Assembly: GCA_023245865.1 (NCBI GenBank)
Contig: JAHFJN010000001.1
Location: 1-64,000 of the forward strand
Direction: 5' to 3'
Length of the DNA stretch: 64,000 nucleotides
From: Candidatus Peribacteria bacterium
Lineage (GTDB): Bacteria > Patescibacteriota > Gracilibacteria > Peribacterales > Peribacteraceae
Under the pieces are notes generated by a model that saw only the letters and a program-made list of their open reading frames with translations, searched no databases and had not been told where the DNA came from. The position numbers and the translations under genes were made by a program. The first letter of the stretch is position 1. Every line of letters begins with the position of its first letter. This document shows, one piece after another, positions 51,844 through 60,100 of this stretch.

Positions 51844-51918
51844 TCCCCTGTAGCTCAATGGTAGAGCACCTCGCTGTTAACGAGGGGGTTGCTGGTTCGA
51901 ATCCAGCCGGGGGAGCCA
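51844..51918 (+). tRNA. tRNA-Asn (anticodon GTT)
   Basis: Acceptor TCCCCTG pairs with CGGGGGA (one T-G), discriminator G and encoded CCA. D-arm GCTC/GAGC, anticodon stem CCTCG/CGAGG with loop CTGTTAA (anticodon GTT), T-arm GCTGG-TTCGAAT-CCAGC. 75 bases. It is the cognate tRNA of the AsnRS-type gene at 26.8 kb. Confidence 0.96.
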
Positions 51919-52004
51919 TACAATCATAACGATTCTCTCCTTCGCCAAGTTTGACGGTGCAGACACATCGAGATAGCATGATCGCTGTCCTTCCCACACT
52001 TTCT

Positions 52005-52415
52005 ATGAATCTTTCCGCAGTTTTCATTGCAGCGCTTGCTGCGTTCGTCGTTGGCTTCCTCTGGCACGGCCCCTTGTTTGGTGCCACGTGGATGAAACTC
52101 ATGGGCATCTCCAAAGCAGAGATGGAGGCGGCGAAGGCGAAGGGTATGGGAGCGATGGCGCCGCAGATGATCGCGGCGTTTGTGCAGCAGTTCGTGATGG
52201 CGGCGGTTGTCGCGCAGCTCGCGGGTGCTCTTGGTGTCAGCGGTGCATCGGAGGCAGTGTTCTTTGCGGCGATGCTCTGGCTCGGCTTCATTGCAACGAC
52301 GCTCCTCAATGGTGTGCTGTGGGAGAAGCGGAAGATGGAACTCTACCTCTTCAACATCGCCTATCACTTGGTCGCGCTGGTCATCATGACACTCATTGTG
52401 GTGTTGTGGAGGTGA
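52005..52415 (+). CDS. DUF1761-family membrane protein
   Basis: 136 residues with four helices. The opening MNLSAVFIAALAAFVVGFLWHGPLFGATWMK is the standard DUF1761 start (here given in part: AALAAFVVGFLWHGPLFG), which decides ATG 52005 over in-frame 51951 and 51978. Middle helices QMIAAFVQQFVMAAVVAQL and FFAAMLWLGFIATTLLNGVL follow. The function of the family is unknown. A CACACT box lies only 4 bases before the ATG, so the promoter is uncertain. Confidence 0.85.
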   Translation: MNLSAVFIAALAAFVVGFLWHGPLFGATWMKLMGISKAEMEAAKAKGMGAMAPQMIAAFVQQFVMAAVVAQLAGALGVSGASEAVFFAAMLWLGFIATTLLNGVLWEKRKMELYLFNIAYHLVALVIMTLIVVLWR

Positions 52416-52499
52416 TAATTTCCAGTGCGCAGTAAAAGGGACGAGAAATGCAGAATTCATGTATTTCACAAATAGAAAAAATATGGTAAAAGATACAAG

Positions 52500-53519
52500 A
52501 TGAACTCTCATGCATCAGAAGGCCCGGTCTCCATGAGGCAAACGTTCCAGAGATTTGCTAAGCGCTTTGTAAAAGAAATAACAATGCCTTCTAGGGTTCT
52601 TGCAAAAGAGGCATTGTATCACGCAACTTCACATGGCCGGAAAAGCCGCTCCGAAGAGATCTCTCGCATTAGTCGACATGAAGCCGGTCATGCATTTGTC
52701 ATTCTCGCTTTGCCCGCTCCGACTCTCATTGATTACGGTATTATGGGGATTCATGAAGATACACAGCAATGTATCCGTGGTTTTTTTCGTAGCTGTGAAG
52801 AATGTATTTCCCTTTCGGATTCGATCGTACAGGCTGTCGGAGCAGGCCCCTCATTCTTTCTATCGGCACCTGTAAGGAGGTGGCTAAGATCTCTCTCGCC
52901 GGAGAGCAGAGGGCATGTTAGTATTGTTAATTTGATAGATGATAATGCTCGTAGCCCCTTGATTGATGTTGCTGGCCCCGCTGCCGAGGCACATGCTAAT
53001 CGTCTGAGTGTCGATAAAAAACAACATGAATTTCTTGCGGGGAAATTATACGACAAAGACTTTGCGATACCGTATTGGGAGTTGAACGATATTCTTCACA
53101 AAGACTACGGAAAGGATCTCAGTCATTTGCAGCTTGCACGATTGGTTTTATTGTATATGGAACGCGTATCAGAAATATTGCGAAGGGAAGCGTTCTTACG
53201 ACCTCTTGCAATAATCCAGAACCATTTTGAGCGTTATGGAGTGATGGAAAGTATTCGTTCCGGGATCTATGCACGGTTAGGAGATCTGGCCTTGTATACG
53301 CAATGCATACAAATGGGGATGCTTTCCTATCCGGATGATACGTATATTGCTGCACAAATATTGCACATGCGAAACGCATTCGAACGCACAAATGCATTGA
53401 TGTCGGTTCTGAAAGCCGAAGGCTTTGATTATCCGGTGTTGGAAAAACTGGGGAATCAACTGCAGGAAGAAGTGGATCTACCTGGATTGTTGATGGCAGT
53501 GGATACAACAGATCGATAG
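52500..53519 (+). CDS. HExxH metalloprotease-like protein (stand-alone M41-like)
   Basis: 339 residues, no membrane segment. The zinc motif HEAGH (about residues 60-64, SRHEAGHAFVILAL) and a later DVAGPAAEAHANRLS, like the G.AAE segment of FtsH-type M41 peptidases, suggest a peptidase domain without an AAA motor. The rest is helical (LARLVLLYMERVSEILRREAF, TYIAAQILHMRNAFERTNAL). TAAAAG (52487-52492) is 7 bases before the ATG. Its end faces the helicase gene on the other strand, and codon use is AT-rich like that pair, so it may belong to the same acquired block. The target is unknown. Confidence 0.65.
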   Translation: MNSHASEGPVSMRQTFQRFAKRFVKEITMPSRVLAKEALYHATSHGRKSRSEEISRISRHEAGHAFVILALPAPTLIDYGIMGIHEDTQQCIRGFFRSCEECISLSDSIVQAVGAGPSFFLSAPVRRWLRSLSPESRGHVSIVNLIDDNARSPLIDVAGPAAEAHANRLSVDKKQHEFLAGKLYDKDFAIPYWELNDILHKDYGKDLSHLQLARLVLLYMERVSEILRREAFLRPLAIIQNHFERYGVMESIRSGIYARLGDLALYTQCIQMGMLSYPDDTYIAAQILHMRNAFERTNALMSVLKAEGFDYPVLEKLGNQLQEEVDLPGLLMAVDTTDR

Positions 53520-53520
53520 C

Positions 53521-53577
53521 TTCCTCCGCCTCGGCGACCCCTTCACGGTCGTGTCGGACAAGACGGGGTGGCGTTAG
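53521..53577 (+). other. Possible 3' remnant of a lost gene
   Basis: Just after the HExxH gene's stop, a GC-rich stretch reads FLRLGDPFTVVSDKTGWR and then TAG. Its third positions are mostly G or C, unlike the AT-rich genes on both sides but like the core genes of the window. It may be the tail of a chromosomal gene cut off when the 52.5-63 kb block arrived. It is short, so chance cannot be excluded. Confidence 0.35.
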
Positions 53578-56500
53578 GATTCTTTCTCTGTATTCCACTG
53601 TGGATCATATGGATAGAAATGATGGGGATATTTTCGAAGACGGAATGCCAAGCGATGTTTGGTAGGGGAGAGATTCCGTAAAAATTCAATGCCATTGGCT
53701 CGCAGTTGGTCACGTATTTCTTTGGATTGAATTTTGAATTGTTCTGGGTTTGATGCCAGTGAACGAATGAATGCAACTGCTTGTTGTAATGCAGCAAGAT
53801 GCACCTGTTGTTTTGCTTGTTCCGGCATGGACAGAGATGTTCCGAATGTATGAGTGCCTACCGAAAATTGCTGGTGAATCAGTGCATACGGAAGTTTTCT
53901 GTACCGGCGCTCCTTTTCGATGCGTGTTCTTTCTCGCGTTTCTCCCCAATGATGTTTATGAGTAAATTTGAGCGCAGTTGCATCCAAAACCCCCGGCAAA
54001 CTTTCGACAGGAGGATTCGATACTTTCTGTGCGACTGCGATGAACATCCTGAAGGGGGTATCACCGTTGTTTTCTTGCGATTGTACTTCTCCGCTCCATG
54101 TAGGTCGTAGTTTCAAACCAAAGCATTCAAGCAGGCTACAGAAATACGAAAATTCTTCCTGCGTACAGGTTGTGCGAGAGAGGGGAACGATAAATGTCCC
54201 GCCTTCCTTTAGTGAACGCACTGCATTAATGATCGTTCGCGTTCGTTGATTGAATTTCTTTCTCGTCTTTCCTGCATGCATACATTCCAACCCCTCGAGA
54301 ATAACCGCATCACTTCTCCCCGGCTGTACCGGACTCTGAGGATCTCGTAACATTCTTCCAAGATCCAGAGGAGTTCCGACAGCCGTCTGAATTTTATTTC
54401 TTTCTTCGCTGTCCAACGTAACTCTGCCGATATCGAGCATTTCCTGGAGAGCGTCCATACTTACAATGTGACGGTTTTTATTGGGCTGTATGCGATCCAG
54501 CATTCTCTGAAGAGTAAGCCCTTGAGAATGCGTGTGGATGTATATTCCCGGTTGTATCATTTTTCTCTTTTCCAGTTCTGCAACCAAGGCAGCGATGCAT
54601 CGATTTCGGTCAGCTGCGCCACGAATGTCTTCATTAGCCACATCGTCGCGAAATTCTTTCAGGTGCTTACTCCAGAATGTTTGTAAGAAATTCTTTCCCC
54701 GTCCATGCAGATATTGTTCGCGTTTTTCCAAATGCCTTTCAGGAGATGTGAGCATATTCCTGATTTTTTTGCTCTTGAGGCCACTATCATCTTGTTCACT
54801 GAGCCACTTCAATTCTTTATCACTCGTATTGCGTTCATATAAGCATCCCATGATGCGTGCATATTTGTCCTTTGCATAATCATACATGCCCTCTTCCAAC
54901 GTCTCGATCGCAAAAAATACGCGCATGAAAATATCCTCATGTCCGGCACGCAAAGAACGCATGAGTAATTGTTGCAGTCGCGGCATATTGTGAGGGTACT
55001 GGAGCGAATACATGGCTTTGATGCAGCGCAAATCCATGCCGAGATCCACACACGATGCATGAGGCATGATCACCGTTCTGCTCGCTTGTGGGTTTAGTGC
55101 GGATTCTCTTGCATGTGCAAATGCCTGCTCCCTATCTCGGAAAGAAATTTCAGAATGTATAGTATGGAAATGAACAGGAATTCCATTTTGCTTTGACCAT
55201 CGCGAGCATACATCTTCGATCTTTATAAAGAGCAATTGCTCGACTTCGTGATCTTCAGTACCTCCGTCAAATCCGCGCAAGACGCCCTGCGCATGGATAT
55301 GCTCTGCTATTAAAATCGTAGGATATTTTTTTAGATCTCCATCCAAAGAGGTCTCCAGCCATTCGTAGAGAGAACATGGGATGTCAGGATTGCCGCTCGC
55401 AAGATCGGGTGTACGGATCGCACGCAGTACAAGATGCTTCTTTTGCGAAAAATGTAACGTTTCATCTTCTACAATACTTCGAACAAGCAATTCTTCTTCT
55501 GATGACAGTCGGTAGGGCCATGGTTCGACCTTGTGTTGCCAGGGAATGGGAGGATCCAGGATCAAAACACGCTCAAGGCGATTGCGGAGCACGATAGGAT
55601 CAAGCTGCGCAACATCCGCATTGCGAGTTACTTTTCCTTCTCGTGTGTCTTCCAACACCCCCATTTGGACAATGATATCCGAGAGGTCATTGGTGGCTGG
55701 GGTCCCTGACATAAACACAATGTGGCCATCGGAACGAAGTTTTGGAATTCCCGATACCAATTGTTCCAACATGTCTGTCATCGTTTTATCTCCTTTAAAC
55801 TCATGAGCTTCGTCAACCATGAGTATGCCAAATGGTTGATCGGTTGTGCCATGACGATGCTTCATTAATTTTGTGTAGATAGGATCATCATTCTTTTTTT
55901 GAGATAAGAGAATACTGCTGCTGACAAAGAGTATGTCCTGATGCATTGCCAGCTCTCTTTTGTTCTTTGGGATACCTCCCGAGATCACGCCAACAGAGGG
56001 CGTATTTCCTTCAGTGAAGTAATTGTGAACGGTCTGTGCTAACTCTCGCACAACCTTGGAAGGCGCAATGTAGCACATCTGCACAGGTGGCAAATTTTCT
56101 GTTTTCCTTTGGTCGTTCACACGCTTCCAGAGCCATAGTGCGATAGCGGTTTTTCCGAGACCCGGTTCGAAACCGACGTACAGATGTTGCAATTTTTCAA
56201 TCTCTGCAATTGCGATCTTCTGACGCAAGGAGGGAAATGGATGTGTGACATTGTTGTAGGTGATCGAATCTACCATGTGCGGCCCGGGTGATAATTCAGT
56301 GATTTCACTAAATTGCTGCTCTTGCAGAGAGATAAGACCCTCGTGTCGCTTGGGATCCACCACAGCCTGACGGCAGAGACTGAGCAGAGTATTTCGAGCG
56401 ATTTGGCCGGCTGAGCGATTGGTAATTGTATGGCGCGACATTTCGTCACAGCCGCGAGTTCGTAATTCTGTGTAAATCGCTTGTCGCAGAAGCCGATGCA

Positions 56501-57134
56501 CTAAGGTATGAACGTCGGGATCCCTCAGGATATCCGGGTGCTGTTTGAAGATCCATGCTGGACCTCCGAATCCACCACCACCCCCCTTCGATTTTCCAAG
56601 GTAGGAACGCAGTATTTTTGAAATCGGCTTAATGTCACTTTTCTCCAGAATGCCCATGCGCAGTAACACTTGCATGAATTGCGTTTCTCCCAATTGAGCA
56701 GCAAGATCCAGGTAATCCTGTACGATGTGATCCAAAGCTTTTCTCGGCTTACGTACGATGAGATCTTTCTCCGATTGTTCAATATCTGCTTGAAGCAGAT
56801 CATTGCGAATGTGAGCGTTCGGATCAATGTCTTTCACGCCCAATTGTTCCAATTGCGGTTGTTGGCCAGCGAAGCGAGATGCAATGCGTTGACGTATTCT
56901 TTGTAAATCTTCTTGCACTTCAATGGGGAGTGAGCGCACCAGATCGTCTTCCCTCAAAAGAGGGCACAGATCCAGCATGTCTTCATATCCGTCAAGAACT
57001 CGATTGCCATACATCGATTGTAAATGGAGGATGACGTCATCAATGGCGTCTGCATGTTTTTCGTGTTTTCTCAGGAGCTTGCTCAGTTCTCCCTCGACAA
57101 TCGGCCAAACGTCGGTAGCGACATTAATCGGCAT
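53574..57134 (-). CDS. SNF2/DEAH-like superfamily 2 helicase, 1186 residues
   Basis: Walker A GFEPGLGKTAIALWLW (~325), Ia APSKVVREL, DEAH in ILMVDEAHEF (~441), motif III MSGTPATND (~477), and motif VI MPRLQQLLMRSLRAGHED (~724) with its arginines: a full SF2 motor of the SNF2/DEAH type. The first ~290 residues are helical and unknown. Residues ~950-1060 (SDAVILEGLECMHAG, NAVRSLKEGGTFIVPL, SYFCSLLECFGLKL) resemble the second half of a class I methyltransferase fold but lack a clear SAM motif. The start at 57134 lies 11 bases inside the preceding giant gene, so translation is coupled. No nuclease motif was seen. Likely a DNA translocase or remodeler acting with the giant protein. Confidence 0.75.
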   Translation of the reverse strand: MPINVATDVWPIVEGELSKLLRKHEKHADAIDDVILHLQSMYGNRVLDGYEDMLDLCPLLREDDLVRSLPIEVQEDLQRIRQRIASRFAGQQPQLEQLGVKDIDPNAHIRNDLLQADIEQSEKDLIVRKPRKALDHIVQDYLDLAAQLGETQFMQVLLRMGILEKSDIKPISKILRSYLGKSKGGGGGFGGPAWIFKQHPDILRDPDVHTLVHRLLRQAIYTELRTRGCDEMSRHTITNRSAGQIARNTLLSLCRQAVVDPKRHEGLISLQEQQFSEITELSPGPHMVDSITYNNVTHPFPSLRQKIAIAEIEKLQHLYVGFEPGLGKTAIALWLWKRVNDQRKTENLPPVQMCYIAPSKVVRELAQTVHNYFTEGNTPSVGVISGGIPKNKRELAMHQDILFVSSSILLSQKKNDDPIYTKLMKHRHGTTDQPFGILMVDEAHEFKGDKTMTDMLEQLVSGIPKLRSDGHIVFMSGTPATNDLSDIIVQMGVLEDTREGKVTRNADVAQLDPIVLRNRLERVLILDPPIPWQHKVEPWPYRLSSEEELLVRSIVEDETLHFSQKKHLVLRAIRTPDLASGNPDIPCSLYEWLETSLDGDLKKYPTILIAEHIHAQGVLRGFDGGTEDHEVEQLLFIKIEDVCSRWSKQNGIPVHFHTIHSEISFRDREQAFAHARESALNPQASRTVIMPHASCVDLGMDLRCIKAMYSLQYPHNMPRLQQLLMRSLRAGHEDIFMRVFFAIETLEEGMYDYAKDKYARIMGCLYERNTSDKELKWLSEQDDSGLKSKKIRNMLTSPERHLEKREQYLHGRGKNFLQTFWSKHLKEFRDDVANEDIRGAADRNRCIAALVAELEKRKMIQPGIYIHTHSQGLTLQRMLDRIQPNKNRHIVSMDALQEMLDIGRVTLDSEERNKIQTAVGTPLDLGRMLRDPQSPVQPGRSDAVILEGLECMHAGKTRKKFNQRTRTIINAVRSLKEGGTFIVPLSRTTCTQEEFSYFCSLLECFGLKLRPTWSGEVQSQENNGDTPFRMFIAVAQKVSNPPVESLPGVLDATALKFTHKHHWGETRERTRIEKERRYRKLPYALIHQQFSVGTHTFGTSLSMPEQAKQQVHLAALQQAVAFIRSLASNPEQFKIQSKEIRDQLRANGIEFLRNLSPTKHRLAFRLRKYPHHFYPYDPQWNTEKES

Positions 57135-60100
57135 GGGGAGGAGAGAAAAGAGACGCAACGCCATCCAACACCCGATTGAGATCTTCCAATTGTTCCAACA
57201 GTTCCTTTTGTTCGGCAGGATTCGATGTCCGTTCCAAACGACTCAGATGTTCCTGTATGACGTTTCTGAGTAGCTGTTGTTTCTTTGCAACGGCCGCTCT
57301 CAAGACAACTGTTCTCTCGCGGTTTTCAATCAACTGTTCTTCTTCTTGCGATTGGACAATCTTTGCACGTGCGACTTGTAATGCATTTTCCGGTGTAAAA
57401 GTTTCCGATGGCATATGCGTGAGTAACATTGTTGCGGCATCTCCGCTTTCTGCAATTGAGCCCAGAACCTCATCGCGAACATAGGAGAGAACATCTTTCG
57501 GAGCCCCCTCATCAAGGATTGAGGGGATCACTCTGTTGAGAACTGAGTGCAGTTCGCTCAGATTTGTCGAGTGCAGTGGCACGATCCTCAGGACATCATC
57601 AATGTTTCGTAACATGGACACTGCTTTGCCTTCTATCGCGCCCCACGCCGCTTCGCTGCCGGTTAATTCCGGATGAAGGCGGAGCTGTCGTTCCATTGCC
57701 TCAACGGCAATCGATTGAAGGGTTCTTGCAACAAACTCCCTTCGAGCAATCTCATTATTTTCTATCCCCAATGTATTCAGTGCTCCTTCTATGCTGGATG
57801 GTGATGATGGCACGGTTTGTTCATTCAAAACTATATGTTCCGAAGCCGGTTCCCATGATTTTCTCTCCTCCGCAATCGCGATGCGTACTGCTTCGTGGAC
57901 GAGTGGTGCGGTGACGGTACGGCTCGCTGCTGCACAGAGACAGCGGATGATATCTCGATATGTTTCTTCGTTAGAAATCACCGTTTCGGTACCGGCCACC
58001 TCTTGAATGACATTTCGTGCGAGTCTACGGAATTCAACAAGTTCTTTTTGAGCTCTACCATCCTTTCCCGCTTGTCTTTGACCAACTTTTTGGATGCGAT
58101 TGATAGCCGACAAAAGTCCTTCGACCGTAGCCGGATTATTTTCATCTATACAAATTGTTGATAGATCGATGATATCTGTGTGTTTTGCTAATAATTCCTC
58201 CTTATTGATCAACGTGGATTTCTTTTCCATTTTTGCCATCGAGGGCGCTTCTCTTTCTTGTTTCTCGGCTGCTAATTTGATTTGCACTTTCCCCTCCGGA
58301 AGGAGAGCTTCACAACTTTTCTCGAGCCATCCGAATGTTTCCTGTTCGCGCTCAAGAACACGATTGTGAGTTGTCACTATTTCATCTTTTTGAACGCCTT
58401 GTAATTTTAAGAACTTTTTGAATACAATTGTACGATAGTTGACGATTTCATTTTTCATCTTTTCAAGGATTGCTTGTATTTGCGAGGCATCCATGCGAGA
58501 AGGCAGGTCCACAATAAGAGAATGCATTGCGCTAAAAAGTTGTGCCGCATCCGTCAAATGTTTTGGCAGCTTGTAGGCCAATGCGTATGCTTCAACACGA
58601 TCAACGATTTCTTTCGATAGGATATTTGGAATGTCGCATGTAATGTGAGTCTCATCAAGAAATGCTTCAAATGAATGAATAATGGCGGAATCCACATTCT
58701 TTTTCTCAAGAAGTTTACAAATCTTCTTCCATTGATCATTTTGCATTCCCTGCGGGGTCTGATCTTTCCATACCAACTCCAGCCGAAGTCTTGACAGCCT
58801 AGCAAACCATTCTGCATGTATTTTATTATCGCTGGGGACTAAGCTTTCAATGTAATCACATAAATGCTGTAGCGCAATTTTCTCTTCTCCGTCGAGTCCT
58901 TCGATGTATTGCAGGTGCCTTTCACAATTTTTCCAGAGGATATTTATTTCTGACACAGTGGGAAATTGGACATCTTCTTTTTTTAATTCCAATTCTTGGT
59001 CTGTTGGCTTGCAAAAATTTTTAAATGCATCAACCAGCTCTTTATTTTCAGAAACTCCATCGAAATGTGCCAATAACATCAATGCTCTTTCTTTACATTC
59101 GCGTGCTAAAGCAAACGTACATGCGCTGCGGAATTCACACCCATACTGGACCAATTCTTGGATCTCATACGTTTCACATACTTGAACAATGATTTGGTAG
59201 AAACTTCGTATCTCTTCTAGGAGGCTCATTGGGTTCATATGTTCTCTGGCCCATGCAAATGATCCAATAGCGCTTGATAGCGTGTTAGTGAATTGATGAA
59301 TTTCCCTTCTTGCTGCGCCTTCCCACTTTTTTCTTTCATGTGCAATTGTTTCATAGGAGAATAATTTTTCGCAGATCGGTTCGTCTATTTCCTTGAGGAG
59401 ATCCATCGCACAAAATATTTTCATATGATCACGGACAGATGATTGCTTGCGTACAACAAGAAAAAGATTTTTCCCGACGATCAAAGGTCCTTGAACTGGA
59501 CCATTATGAAACATCGGCCCCTCCGCAACGAGCCCGCCAAATGTCCGTACCTTTGCGACAAATTCCTCTTCCTCTTCACCATGGTCAAAATGTTTTTGTG
59601 CTGCCATATCATCCCGGATTTGCTCTATCTCCGATTGCCACCATAGGCTCTCCATTCGTGCAGGCAATCCATATTGAAACAAGAATTCAAATAAGGCTTT
59701 CTTTGCTTTTTGTGGCCCCATAACTATTTCATATTTTATTTTGTCGGAATCCATCACCATGCCAGCAATTTGATCTCTGGTAGCCGATGGTAACACGCCA
59801 AACCGCATATCGAATCCCATGGGCACTGATTTCATTTGTTTGCATTCATCCTCATGAACTCGCATGATCTCTTCGCAAAAAATCTGCCACTCTTGGTACA
59901 ACTCTTCATCGCTTAGTTTTCTCTGAACGATTGGCAGAGAATCAGTCGGAAATAATTCTGCATCCGTCCACTCACTTTGGAATTCACTCTTTTGGTTTTT
60001 GGCATCTGCAGTGGTTGAGTCTCTCTGCATATTAACAGAGAGCTCATGAAGTGGATGAACCAAATCAGGTGGGCTCTCACCAACTGCCAACATGAAACAA

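Noticed and set aside
53574..57134. Type I or III restriction subunit
   Set aside because: Helicase motifs are present, but there is no nuclease (PD-ExK) motif, no specificity subunit and no complete DNA methyltransferase beside it.
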